Shown here piece by piece: positions 23,401-34,708 of a stretch of DNA of 64,000 nt. The translations under genes were made by a program, and so were the position numbers. The DNA is from Citrus sinensis (taxonomy: Eukaryota; Streptophyta; Magnoliopsida; Sapindales; Rutaceae), in assembly GCF_022201045.2 (NCBI RefSeq), contig NC_068556.1, forward strand, positions 21,991,501 through 22,055,500, written 5' to 3'. Under the pieces are notes generated by a model, which saw only the letters and a list, made by a program, of their open reading frames with translations, was not told the DNA's origin and made no database searches. Position 1 is the first letter of the stretch. The number at the start of each line of letters is the position of its first letter.

Positions 23401-25283
23401 TCTTTCCAATCTATGCTGCTTGTATGCCATAAAGGTCATATTTGTCAGGGATGTTTGAAGTTTCAGTCATCATCCTTTCTATGTTTTTTGGCTGGAAAAT
23501 TTCTATAATTTGTTGTACGCAATTTTTCGTTTACTCATACCTCTGTTTCTCTTTCCACACTAATAACTTAGGGAGGCTATGGGTAAAATTCTTGCTCGAG
23601 GTCATAGCCGGGTACCTGTCTACTCTGGGAATCCAAAAAATGTTATTGGACTTCTGCTGGTGGGTGTTAGAATCTGGAACATTTGATAAAGTTCTGTTTT
23701 GTATTGTATTCCTAAGTTCAAAATTGAAGCTTTTGTTAATTGTTTATTTCATTTCTTCCCTTTCTCTGCTGCTGGTTGGATTTAGGTGAAAAGTCTTCTC
23801 ACTGTACGACCTGAAACAGAAACTCCAGTTAGTGCCGTTTCAATAAGGAGAATTCCAAGGTTTGCTAATTCATCTTTGAATTTGCTTATTATTATTATTA
23901 TATGATGGAAATATTTGATATTTATTCTTGTGTGGTATGTCTTTCCAGAGTACCATCAGATATGCCTCTCTATGATATACTGAACGAATTTCAAAAGGGC
24001 AGCAGCCACATGGCGGCTGTTGTGAAGGCTAAAGGAAAAAGCAAGACTCTCCCACCAATGACTGATGGCAAAAAACCCAAACTGAATGAAGCCAAAGGCG
24101 GGGATTGTGACTTGACTGCTCCTTTGCTATCCAAGCAGGATGAAAAGACAGAAAGTGTTGTTGTTGACGTTGATAGGCCCTTGTCATCAGGCAGTATGAA
24201 CCGGCTATCCTCTTCACAACGTAGTGATTCGACAACAAACGGATTAATTTATGCATCTGAGGATATTGAAGATGGTGAAGTCATTGGTATCATCACCCTG
24301 GAAGATGTATTTGAAGAACTTTTGCAGGTGAAATAGAACTCCTTGGTATTCGACTTCATTTGTTTATTTGCTTGCTGCCACCAGACTGTATTTTGATGAT
24401 TTTCTTGAATAATGCAGGAGGAGATTGTAGATGAAACAGATGAATATGTTGATGTACATAAAAGGTGGTACAGAAAACTTTACAGTTGTGATGTAGGATT
24501 ATTGCAAAAACATATAATGAAGCTGGATGCTATTTAATTGTCTTTTGCAGAATCCGTGTGGCTGCAGCTGCAGCTGCTTCATCTGTGGCCAGGGCTCCAT
24601 CAAGTCGCAGGTTAATTGGCCAGAAAGGAGCTGCTGTAAGTGGATATCCTGTATGACTTACTATTTTTCTCGATTATTCTGTGGACATGTAGTTTATCAG
24701 GGAAAAAAAAAAAAAGAGAGAGAGAGAGAGAAATATATGGCGAACATCTTCTGGTAGAAAGAATAAAAATTATTAAACAAATTTCCTGAAATTAGGTTTC
24801 AATGGTTTTAGATTGCTCAGAAGTCAGAACTTTTAATCCAATATAATATGATGGCTCTGAGAGTGCATCTGGTGAAACAAATCAATGAACTTTATTTCTT
24901 TAACAACCTATAAAAAAATTTTATCCTGCTAACAAAATTTAGTTTTAAAAGAGTGTTGCCAAGTGTCCCTGCCCATTTTTTCTGAATGTAGCCATTTTCT
25001 AAGTTTCGTATTATTGTTCTACTGTCAAAAAAGGACTTAGAAATTAGTGGGTTCAATTAGTAGCATAAAATTACTCTAGTGATATATTTGGCCTAACAGT
25101 CACAATATTTCCCCCAAAATTTCCGCTTGTGAGTCGAGCTAAATGGTGCGGATTCTTGTTATTTATATTCTTCAGAATCAGGGAGGTCAAAGTAAGCAAG
25201 GGCTACCTCCAAAGAAAGCTGCTGAGAGTGATTCAAGTTCAACAAGAGCAACTCCTAGTGACCCTCCCCTTGACAGCAAGTGA
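20403..25283 (+). CDS. DUF21 / CBS-pair membrane protein (CNNM/CorC-like)
   Basis: Thirteen exons: 20403-20649, 20812-20888, 21172-21255, 21373-21486, 22397-22480, 22618-22689, 23093-23160, 23572-23659, 23786-23859, 23949-24327, 24418-24464, 24551-24635 and 25176-25283, giving 508 residues. All phases agree. The N-terminal half is a DUF21 (CNNM) transmembrane domain: [37 protein letters not shown], then helices in exons 3 and 4 ([34 protein letters not shown]). The region from about residue 227 carries two CBS motifs: [12 protein letters not shown] with [14 protein letters not shown], then [20 protein letters not shown]. About 85 low-complexity residues interrupt the second. Relatives in animals (CNNM) and bacteria (CorC) act in Mg2+ or divalent cation handling at membranes; the plant members are poorly characterised. 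The C terminus is Ala/Ser/Pro-rich. A start further upstream is possible but unlikely. Confidence 0.9.
24715..24731. repeat. (GA)n microsatellite in intron 12 of the CBS gene
   Basis: A short GA repeat preceded by a 13-A run. It also makes spurious short frames across the intron. Confidence 0.8.
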
Positions 25284-26136
25284 TGAAGGGATGATGACAA
25301 GTCTAGAATTTGACTGCCATTTATCTGGGAAGTCATACCGAGAGAAGAATTTTGTTTAGGTACATAGAAAATGAACATTGAAGCCATGAAATGTAATAAA
25401 AATTTTGAAGTTTAATGAGTGGATAGTAAATCTGTTGCTTCTCAACAGAACTCTTTTCTGTATGGTTGATATGAACGAGTACAGAAAGTAAATGGTCGTT
25501 TTTGATTTGGAATTTGATATATGTAAAGATTATTCTTATGATCTGCACTTATTTGAGATTAACTGTACATGATGCCTCGTCTTTACTGGAAAAGAAAATT
25601 TTAAAAAGAAAGATGTCTGGTGGAATTGTAGGGATGACCGGCGAAACAGATCGGATGGAAAATATTTGATATGTCGGGGCGGTGAAGAAAATGAGCTGTA
25701 ATGGATAATGAACTGCATGTACCGATGGGTGGCCAGGAGGTGCTTGATATTAAGTTGAAAATTATGGCCATAAACAGATTGCCTTGATATGCGTTTCATT
25801 AGCAAATATTTTCTTTTTTCTTGCTGATTGTTGTCCAATATGAAAAAGCCAGTCCTGTGTGTGCCCGTGTGAGGGAAGGAGAGAGGTAACTGAATAGACA
25901 AAAAGTATCATAGAAACAAACTTCTCTTCTGTTTTTACATGAGAACGAGTATTGTTCTTTAAATTTATCCTAAATTACCCATTACAAAAACTGCTGCTAA
26001 TTCCACCTTAACTGGGTTTTTCATAATGATCAAACTTGGTTGTGCAGATGCAACCTTACAGCACGAAGCTGCTTTTATATGCAATAGCTTTCTTAATGTA
26101 CAAACAAAGGTCCGAACCTACGACTCGCCTCCAGGC
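25284..26136. other. Shared 3' flank between CBS gene and micropeptide gene
   Basis: The DUF21/CBS gene and the first DVL gene face each other tail to tail here, so this stretch should hold both 3' UTRs. No additional reading frame with family similarity was seen; the 121-codon minus-strand frame at 25536-25901 looks like chance. Confidence 0.5.
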
Positions 26137-26274
26137 TCACTCGTCCCAACGAAGAAGAATCACTGTACACCTCCATATGATGTAAAAACGCGTTCGCTGC
26201 TCCCGTACAAGCCTCGAACATCGTTGCCATGATCCAAGCTTCCGAATCCCCCTTGAAGTTGATTCTCTCGCCAT
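26137..26274 (-). CDS. DVL/ROTUNDIFOLIA4-like micropeptide, 45 residues
   Basis: DVL/RTFL peptides are small plasma-membrane-associated plant proteins; overexpression restricts polar cell proliferation and alters leaf, fruit and inflorescence shape. The C-terminal part (from residue 14) shows the DVL signature: W..RCSRLVREQRTRFYII, then RC, a hydrophobic run and a final RW. The usual end is CWH, so RWDE is a deviation. The frame is open further upstream to a Met at 26514, but two TATA words (26406-26415 and 26346-26353, read on the minus strand) lie between that Met and 26274, and no other in-frame Met occurs. So 26274 is the likely start, and 45 residues is normal for the family. A second family member follows about 0.9 kb upstream on the same strand. 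Confidence 0.85.
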   Translation of the reverse strand: MARESTSRGIRKLGSWQRCSRLVREQRTRFYIIWRCTVILLRWDE

Positions 26275-26345
26275 CTTCAACTCACCGGAAGAGAAGACTA
26301 GGAGTGGTGTTCTACGTATCAGTTTGTAGCTTGAATTATGGAGAG

Positions 26346-26415
26346 TATATATAGTGGTCTCTGTGTAGCTAGCTGTTGGGGGATAGGGAGAGCTTAAGGA
26401 AACAAGGTTTATATA
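26346..26415 (-). promoter_or_regulatory. TATA words of the first DVL gene
   Basis: Read on the minus strand, TATATAAACC lies at 26415-26406 and TATATATA at 26353-26346, about 130 and 72 bp upstream of the ATG at 26274. Either would place transcription start downstream of the alternative upstream Met. Confidence 0.45.
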
Positions 26416-27169
26416 GAGAAGATTGTAGTAGTGGGTGACAATTGTAGCGGAAGATGAAGGCCCCAGAGAATAAAAAATTGACAAGACAGAGTCATCAGCG
26501 TGTCTCCCTGCCAAATCACCCTGGAAAATGACTTGCTATAACTTATCCTGATTCCAAGGCCCTTCCCTGTCTGTATATGGCTGTAAATTTGCCCCACACT
26601 CTGCAATCTATCACAAACTGATGCCCCCGAGTTCCGCAAGTGCTTGGATGGATTCGTTATGATGCTTCCTTTAATATATATTAAAGATTAGAAACGGAGA
26701 AGCTATTCGCAGACAATATTACCAGGGTATTTTGGTGCGCATTGACTTTGCATGGCATCATAATAAGCACTTTCAAACTTCAAAGCATCAAATTTATGTG
26801 AGGACCAGCAACAATTGTACAATTTTATACTCTTAATTTCTCTGGATGAGTCACCTTCTGAGGCTTTCAGATGTTAAACTGAATAATACGAAACGCAAAT
26901 AGGCATGCATGCAAGCTTTGTATATACACGTCACATATGTAAGTGTGCAAATCAAGAATTCATGTTTACATATGCGTTCATTACATTCTGATATATAAAC
27001 ATTAAGAAACATCAGATAACAAAATTAGCTATGGTAATATAATACACGTTCAGAACATTGAGTGCTAATCATGAGAACCAAGAATTAAAAGGAAAAAAGC
27101 CAAAAGAGTGGAGAAAGGAAGGCTCCATGAAAGTTGAAACTATATGTGACAGTTTTGAGCTTCTTGGTT

Positions 27170-27289
27170 TCAAGAGTACTTGTGCCAACAAAGAAGCATA
27201 GTGATGCAGACTCTCATGATATAGAGCTTCCCTCTCTGTTGCCTCACCATTCTCTTCCACTTTGCAAATCTCCTCGCCACTCTTCCCAT
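27170..27289 (-). CDS. DVL/ROTUNDIFOLIA4-like micropeptide, 39 residues
   Basis: An ORF of 39 codons plus stop, too short for most gene finders. The peptide begins MGRVARRFAKWKRMVRQQ, then RGKLYIMRVCITMLLCWHKY. It carries every landmark of the DVL/RTFL domain: a basic N-terminal stretch, the (K/R)..QR.(K/R)LYIMR block, a conserved Cys, the hydrophobic TMLLCWH core and a short hydrophilic tail. The family acts in shoot and leaf growth control at the plasma membrane; this one's role is unknown. A longer 63-codon frame overlapping it in another phase has no family match and is a shadow. TATATAAAG on the minus strand near 27370 would give a leader of about 45 bases. Intronless, as the family is. 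Confidence 0.88.
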   Translation of the reverse strand: MGRVARRFAKWKRMVRQQRGKLYIMRVCITMLLCWHKYS

Positions 27290-27361
27290 TAATTCAATTG
27301 CTCCTTGATTTGCACTAAGCATATATAAAAACTACAATTACCAAGTAAAATCTGTTGAGGT

Positions 27362-27373
27362 CTTTATATATGT
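27362..27373 (-). promoter_or_regulatory. Candidate TATA box of the second DVL gene
   Basis: The minus strand reads ACATATATAAAG here, about 75 bases upstream of the start codon at 27289. Confidence 0.4.
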
Positions 27374-27659
27374 ACATTGGATCCACATGTATGTTGGAAG
27401 GCCTTGTCACAGGGTCCACTCCTGTATCTATTTGAACTTGCCGGCCACTGATTACTGTCAACTTCAATTTTTGCAAAGCAGTTTCTAAGTTTCAAACAAG
27501 AGCCTTATCTTGTGGAGTTGCTAAACCCACAAGATTGTCCTTTTTGGGACATGTAACGTTATTAACAAGCAAACTAAAGAAAGTAAAATAGGGGAACTTT
27601 GTTTGAAGACCCCCGTCAATTAGAACAACAACCTCACATGCATTTGCAGCATATACATA

Positions 27660-28010
27660 CATATAGAGAGAGAGAGAGAGAGTAGTTTTTAGTCCGGATT
27701 CTTAAAAGTGCGGGAAAAATTTAAAAAACTTTTAAAACTATGAAGTTTAAGATTTAAAGTGATTAGAATTAGTGTTGAGCTTATTTTTTGCTTAACAAAG
27801 AATCAATGGTTAAGATTTATTTTATATTTTAATTTTTTTATTTCTTTTACCTAATAATTATTTATTTAGTACTCATTAAAAATTCAGTTCAATATTAAAT
27901 TTTTATCCAACTTAAGTATTTAAACTGCACAGTTTATATATATATTTTAAATTTTTTCATACTTTAAAAATATTTTTTTTTTCTCTCTCTCTCTCTATGT
28001 ATACACACAC
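27660..28010. repeat. Imperfect foldback with GA and CT tracts at its ends
   Basis: A GA run at about 27665-27682 on the left and a CT run at about 27982-27996 on the right face each other. Inside them GCGGGAAAAATTTAAAA (left) faces the reverse complement of TTTTAAATTTTTTCATACTT (right). About 350 bp in all, AT-rich interior. It may be a MITE whose ends carry microsatellites. Confidence 0.4.
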
Positions 28011-28784
28011 GCGCGATCATCAAATCCCATTTAAGGGTACACATTGAGTTTTGATAAGTTTTAAACCATTAATGTTCAAGAGTGTCAGGCCCCCCTCCTC
28101 AAAGAGAACAAAGCAAAATCACCATCTCTCTGGGTCGAAATCCACGCGTCGAATCATGTCCCATTGCCATGCAAAAGAACGGCAAAGAAATGTCTTACAC
28201 CTTATCCAAAATCATAAGTATCAAAGATAAGATCTTTAATATTAACAGAGAGAGATTTTTGTGGACCTTTTATTGATAATTAAGCTATTTGAGTTTCCAG
28301 CTAACACGGACCCCAGCTGATGGCTGACACATGGACACACTGCTTAGATATGGAACGAATGACAATGAACACACGTGGCTGCAGACACATTTAATAAAAA
28401 ACTGGCAGACATGTAGCGATATGAAAATTGGAATGTTATGTTGTGCTGGCTTTAATTGAACTGAAAAGAGCAAAGAGGAAAGCTCCAAGTTGGTGGGGAG
28501 TTTTATCTTTAATAGCAGTGTGTTGGGGGTCGGGGAAAGGGCAATTAATAATAATAATAGAGGGAATCATGGTTCTATCTGCAGTTTAAGATGTGACTAA
28601 CTGAAACACCAGAATCACTACATTATCCCCTTTAAAGAAACATCACTGAAAGTGCTAGCTGTGGCGGCAATGCGTGTACTGGGAAGTTCAAAAAAAGTAG
28701 ATTCAAAATCCTACTGTTTGATGAATTATTAAAGCTGTAGTCATGTAGTTTTCAACATAAGATAATGTAATGTACTGTATATTC

Positions 28785-29541
28785 ACAAGTGCTGTTTCTG
28801 ACGATGAGTAACGAGTATGATGATGAAAACAATAAGATAGTGAGTGACTGCAATCGGGATGAAGTTTTCTGCAGTATTTTCTTGGATCAAAACTACTGCA
28901 GCCCAAGATCAATTCATATTTCATAACCACCATTATAATCAACCTCAGGCCGAAACTTTCTCATTGCTATTTTTCAATCTATTTTAGAGTTGTCATAAAT
29001 CTTCTATTTATTAAGACGACAAAAGAAAACAGCTGATAATACAAGTCTCAATATGTTATCTAGTTAAGATTGATTTAATAATTTAATATTGAGGAGGTTT
29101 TTTTTGCTTCTAATTTAAGACAATATCCTAGGGGTGTCGCGGATCGGATTTTACAGATTAGACAAGTGCTGTTTCTAACGATGAGCAACGAGTATGATGA
29201 TGAAAACAATAAGATAGTGAGTGACTCCAATCGGGATGAAGTTTTCTGCAGTATTTTCTTGGATCAAAACTACTGCAGTCCAAGATCAATTCATATTTCA
29301 TAACCACCATTATAATAATCAACCTCAGGCCGAAACTTTCTCAGCTATTTTTTAATCCATTTTAGAGTTGTGATAAATCTTCTACTTATTAAGATGATAA
29401 AAGAAAACTGCTGATAATACAAGTCTCTGTATGTTATCTGATTAAGATTTATTTAGCAATTTATTATTGAGGAGGTTTGTTTTGCTTCTAATTTAAGACA
29501 ATATTCTAGGGGTGTTTGCGGATCGGATTTTACGGATTTGA
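28785..29541. repeat. Tandem duplication, period about 377 bp
   Basis: ACAAGTGCTGTTTCT begins at 28785 and again at 29162. Both copies carry GAGTATGATGATGAAAACAA, GATGAAGTTTTCTGCAGTAT, AACCTCAGGCCGAAACTTTC and finish with the start of the hAT-like element (AGGGGTGT.GCGGATCGG). Differences are scattered single bases and small indels, so the duplication is not recent. The second copy's end is continuous with the full element at 29507. Confidence 0.85.
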
Positions 29542-30218
29542 CATCAATTCATATCGGATCCACGATTTTACAGATTATAAATTTTTAATCCAATCCAATC
29601 TACGGATTGGTGAAATTCAATTCAAATCCAATCCATACGTCTGCGGATCAGATGCGAATTTGACCCAATTAATATATAATTCACCATTTTATGGATTGGT
29701 TTGCAGGCTAAAATTTTTTAATCATGTCCTATTCACGAACTAATTAAATTAAAAAAATTAATATAAAAATAAATTTATTACTGATCAAATTCAAAATTAA
29801 ATAAGATTTAGATAAATTAATTGTTTAAATAAAGTTAGAAAATACATTTAAAGTTTCAAAATATAACACGTACAAAAAAATCTCATTTGTAGATTAGTAC
29901 ATGAAAATTAACTGCTTGAGAAGCTACGTCTTTTTATTTAATTATTTTTATTTTATATTATTATCAAATAAGACATAATATGATGTTAACGTAACTATAT
30001 TTTAATTTATTTGTTTATTAGTAAGTATAATGTCATATTTACAAGTTTAATTTTTTTTTGCGGATTCATAGAAGTAAATTAATATCCAATCTATCGACTG
30101 CGGATTTTCAAATTTTCAATCAAATTCAATCTACCAATTCATGGATCAGATTTTTACGGATTAGATTTCTTCGGATCAGACGGATTGAACGAATCAAATT
30201 AGATTCTGAACACCCCTA
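29507..30218. mobile_element. Non-autonomous hAT-like element, 712 bp, 8-bp TSD
   Basis: The ends are short inverted repeats TAGGGGTGTT / AACACCCCTA. The flanks CAATATTC (29499-29506) and CAATATCC (30219-30226) form an 8-bp target-site duplication with one mismatch, as hAT elements make. Subterminal regions are packed with CGGAT/ATCCG words (GCGGATCGGATTTTACGGAT, TTACGGATTAGA, TCGGATCAGACGG), typical transposase-binding repeats of this superfamily. No transposase frame. The upstream duplicated copy of its left end (about 29126) has the flank CAATATCC, which matches the right flank exactly. Confidence 0.8.
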
Positions 30219-30274
30219 CAATATCCAATATAACAAATAGCAAGCCACAATGGGGTAGATATTAGACTTAAGAG

Positions 30275-30841
30275 CTAGTTTAATATTTATATTTTAAAAA
30301 ATATTTCAAGACATCCCATTGTTTAAAATATCATGTTTCTACCCTTAATTTTTTCTTTCTTTCTATAATAATACCCTTCCAACAATATTCTTGAGAATAT
30401 TAATGAAAAAGAAAAAATATTAATAAAAAGAAAAAATGTTAATTTGTCAAATTAGCTTTAAAAATAAAATAAAAATTACAATAAGTTTTATATTATTATT
30501 TCACTTTTTGGAGTAATATGGTAAATTTAATTTTTATATACAAATATTAGTAATATTGTTGTAAGGATATTAAACATTACTTTAAATTAGCTGATGTTAA
30601 TTAATTTATAAATAATTATTAGCAAGATTGTTATAAAGGTATAAAAAAATTACTAATTCTTTAGTACTAGTATTTATTTATTTAAAATTTTAATTAATTT
30701 TTTAAATAAATTAATTAATGTCAAAAATATTTTTGCTAAGATATTATTGTAAAAGTAAAAAAGAAAAATTAGGGTAAAAATGTAATATATTTAATAATAG
30801 AGATATACTAAGATAACTTTTAACATATAATAACCACTCTT
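30275..30841. repeat. AT-rich foldback element, copy B
   Basis: Same layout and words as 645-1245: TTTATATTTTAAAAAATATTT, CAAGACATC, TTTCTACCCTTAATTTTT at the left, and GGGTAAAAATGTAATATATT then TAATAATAGAGATATACT at the right, whose reverse complement resembles the left. The interior repeats AGTAATATTGTTGTAA-like words also seen in copy A. Confidence 0.5.
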
Positions 30842-31093
30842 AATTAAATTAATAAAAATCAATCTTATACTACACCCAAAAAAAAAAAAAAAAAAAAAAA
30901 AATCTAACAAATTACGTGCGTGAATACACAAAAACTGAACATTACCCACCGATCCTACATACTAACAGTCAGCAAGATATCTTGACAGTCAGCAAGAGAG
31001 GTGATTTTACTTCCTAGCCTTGACCAGCGTGTTCGGTGCTCTTGTTGTAGGCTGTGGCTAGGAGTTTCTCGACAGACAGAGGAAAGAGAACCA

Positions 31094-34000
31094 ATGTCTT
31101 GCTTAGCATCATGCTGTGCGTCGCTGACTTGCGGCCTCTGCTCATCAGTGGCTTCTGGGATCTCCAAAAAATCAGCTAGACTCGCCTACTGTGGCCTCTT
31201 TGGTCTTTCACTCATCGTTTCTTGGATTCTCCGAGAAGTTGGTACTCCGCTGTTGGAAAAATTCCCTTGTATGTCTCGTTTCTCACTGCCCCTTTTCATT
31301 ATTTCATAAAATACTTTTAATTTAGATGACAAGCGTGAAACTTTATCATAATTCATAACTGGGATTTTTTTTCTTGTGTGATATTCTAGCGGATATTTTA
31401 CCCCTTCCGATATTTGTTCTAATTTCCTTTTCAAAATATTAAATTTTGATTAGTTATTAGATTAATCAAGTTTATTATCCCCCGTGTGTGAGTCTGATTC
31501 CTAAGTACTCCACTTAATAGTTATGCAGATTCCGAATTCGGTATTGAACAATTGATATTTTTTGGCTGCATAGGGGGTTGATAATTAGCAGAATGGTTTG
31601 GAATGAAAATCGGGTTCATTCAATTTCATATATGATTTTGCAGTTGAATGTTTATGATTAGCTTGGTTTAAGTTTGATGCAGCTTGAAAAAGAAAAGCAA
31701 GCTCTATTTGAGTTTGGCATGGCAAAATCATGGTCTATGGAGCAAATTAAGACTAGATAGAGAACTCTTTTCTTTATCACTTTTGGATGGGGAATACCAG
31801 GGTCGTGAATGATAGATTCTTTACATATTCTTTGTATAGTTATGTAATATCATACATAGTATCTTGGTGCTTGAGTTTAGGCACCAGACTTGCTTGAGTT
31901 TAGGAGCCAAACTTCTGGAAGTCTGAGTTCAAGCTTAATAATAAATGAGTGCACATAATTTAGTAGTGCTATCAAGATAAGACTTCTGATGTAGTGATAA
32001 ACATTTTCGATGATTTTTTTATTTATATATTTAATTTTTTTGTAGGGATAAACACTTCTGATGGTGATACACGTACAAAGGAATGGTATCAAATACAAGC
32101 TGTTCTTCGCGTGAGCTTGGGGAATTTTCTATTTTTCGGTATACTTTCCCTTATAATGATTGGTATTAAGGACCAAAATGACAAACGTGATTCGTGGCAC
32201 CATGGCGGATGGTGTGCAAAGATCATTATATGGGCTTTGCTTGTTGTCCTCATGTTTTTCCTCCCAAATGTCGTCATCTCGATTTATGGTTAGTCTTACT
32301 CCTGCAGTTGATGCTGATCCAGGGGATTTATCAGTTTACTCTTTTTTTTTCTTTTTTTAAATTCTTAAATAATTGTATTTATTTAATTTTGTGATCCATA
32401 TGTTGTAGCATGCTGTATTTTCTTTGGCCTCTTTTGTAAGGATAAGATTTGAACAAGCCGAATTAATAGAAGTAAAACTTCTTCCATGGTTCTTTGTAGT
32501 ATCACTTCCAAATGACTATTAAAAATAAAAAGATAAGGACTGATTTCTCATTGAGGTCCACCTTGTCGTTCATGCATAAGTCAAATCTTGTTAATTTTAT
32601 ATGGTGAACAATGAAATTTGATCTACCAAAATGCTTTCTTTCTTTTCTGTTTTTGTCATCTTTTCATCTGAAGTTTAAACTTCAAATTTTTACAGTGGGT
32701 TTTATTAATTGATTGTTTGCTATATGCCCACTATGTGTACCATACACTCATATTGGAGCAAAATTGGAGAAGGAAGTTTAGCTGCTTCTTTCTCTTAATG
32801 ATTATATTCCTTTTTACCATGTTGGCACCATTTTTCTATTTTAGTTTGCACATTTCGTTTTATGTAATTCTTTCCAGACATCAAATTCCAAGCTTACTAT
32901 ACTTGCAGAAACTATATCAAAGTTTGGAGCGGGATTATTTTTATTGGTTCAAGTGATAATATTACTGGATGGTGTCCACACGTGGAATGATGCATGGGTT
33001 GCAAAAGATGAACAGAAGTGGTTAGTTCAAGTTCCAATGTCTCATCATTTTTTGTTCCTTACTTTGCTTTCTAACAATAGAACTGGGCTGTTTAGGTATG
33101 TTGCATTGCTTGCCATATCAGTTGGATGCTACCTTGCAGCATTTACATTCTCAGGAATTCTGTTCATATGGTTCAATCCCTCCGGCCATGACTGTGGCCT
33201 GAATGTATTTTTCATTGTCATGACCATGATCCTTGCATTCGTTTTCGCTGTTATAGCCTTGAATCCTTCGGTAAGTATTTGATCATGTTTTTTATTTATT
33301 GATGCCTCATGAGCAAATCACTGTGTCGATATTTTTAGACAACTTTTAACCATCTGGTATGCATGTCCTGTGGAAACCATTATATGTGTTTTCCCACTCC
33401 TCAACAGTTTGAGGCTTTGAGTGACATCTAATGGGCATAAGCATTGAATCATGATAAATTTTGGATACATGGCATGCTAAAAGTTCCCAATCTAGAATTG
33501 TACTACATAAGTGGAATTAGCTTTGACTATTTTATCAGATGATTGATCGACCTGTATACAAAGTTGCACGACCAGTGCAGACTTTGTCATTCCTATTTAA
33601 GTGGTGGCAAAGTCCAGATTCTTTTTCATATGGTCATCCCATTGCTAGGTCTGAAGTCATAATTGCTTATGGTATGGTTATCTTGTTCCACTGATGTGTG
33701 TAACAGTAGAGCCGCTAACATATTCCCTTGAGTGAGTATTCCTTATTCCACCCATATTCACTACAAGAAAGCTAATGAAATTGTTCCTTATGTATATAAC
33801 CTATCAGTGTAGCTTGTATCATAACAGACTTGGATATTTTAGTCGGTATCCACCAGAAGAGGTGCTTTACCATTTATTGAACTTGAGCACAACTAGATTC
33901 TACAACTTAGAATATGATCTGGATGAAACTTTGTAACAGGTAAACGGCAGTCTTTTGCCTGCTTCAGTAATATCCGTTTATTGTGCTTACGTATGCTATA

Positions 34001-34708
34001 CGGCTCTCTCTAGTGAACCTCATGACTATGTCTGCAATGGCCTCCACAACAAATCCAAAGCGGTTACCATAAGTACCCTTGTTCTTGGGATGCTCACAAC
34101 AGTTCTCTCAGTCCTATATTCCGCTCTTCGTGCTGGTTCTTCAACAACATTTCTGTCACCGCCATCTTCACCTAAGTCAGGTGCTCAATCACATGGAACC
34201 TTTCTTTGCTTTTTGAAAATGCAGACAAAATGGCTTGATTTTTTTATTTTTTTAAATAGTTAGGATAAAGCAGTCATTTTGATTGATTAGCTATTCTAAT
34301 GGTTAACTCTAAAATGCTAGCTTTACATTATTGTTTGTTGGAAGAGTTGAATTAGTGCAGCTAGCTCATTCTAAGCCATTCCAAATGTTTGCCAAATCTT
34401 GTGTTGCAGCTGGAAAGAAACCGCTTCTTGAAGGAGAAGACGTGGAAGAGGGAACAGAGAACAAGAAGGACATAGAAGGACGGCCAGTTAGTTATTCCTA
34501 TTCATTCTTCCACTTGATATTTGCTCTGGCCAGCATGTATTCAGCTATGCTTCTGTCTGGATGGACCAGCTCATCCGAGAGCTCAGACCTGATAGATGTT
34601 GGCTGGACATCTGTTTGGGTTCGGATATGCTCTCAATGGGTCACTGCTGGACTCTATATTTGGACACTCGTTGCCCCTTTGCTTTTTCCCGACCGTGAGT
34701 TCTTTTAG
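31094..34708 (+). CDS. SERINC / TMS family multi-pass membrane protein
   Basis: Six exons: 31094-31268, 32046-32288, 32909-33020, 33096-33270, 33940-34180 and 34410-34708, giving 414 residues with consistent phases. Serine incorporators were proposed to aid serine entry into phosphatidylserine and sphingolipids; recent work also supports lipid scrambling. The family's Cys-rich start is present (MSCLASCCASLTCGLC), then about ten hydrophobic segments: ARLAYCGLFGLSLIVSWILR, SLGNFLFFGILSLIMIGI, WCAKIIIWALLVVLMFFLP, LFLLVQVIILLDGVHTWND, VALLAISVGCYLAAFTF, FFIVMTMILAFVFAVIAL, ASVISVYCAYVCYTALSSEP, VTISTLVLGMLTTVLSVLY, YSFFHLIFALASMYSAMLL and TAGLYIWTLVAPLLFPDREF. The motifs YCAYVCYTALSSEP and HLIFALASMYSAMLLSGW are family signatures. 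An acidic loop (EGEDVEEGTENKKDIEG) precedes the last helices. Length is normal for plant members. Confidence 0.93.

Larger units (their letters stand above)
27290..28784. other. Upstream region of the DVL pair
   Basis: No gene is supported. It holds the GA/CT-ended foldback at 27660-28010 (listed separately) and a CACGTG word near 28373. Frames at 28082-28276 and 28285-28488 show no domain and look like chance. Confidence 0.45.

Noticed and set aside
26275-26514. N-terminal extension of the first DVL peptide to 125 residues
   Set aside because: TATA words lie within this interval and the extension has no family similarity, so the Met at 26274 is preferred.
27069-27260. 63-codon minus-strand frame overlapping the second DVL gene
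   Set aside because: It is out of phase with the 39-codon DVL frame, which has the family signature; the longer frame has none.
28703-28942. 79-codon minus-strand frame
   Set aside because: It lies in the 377-bp tandem duplication, is not intact in the second copy, and has no domain.
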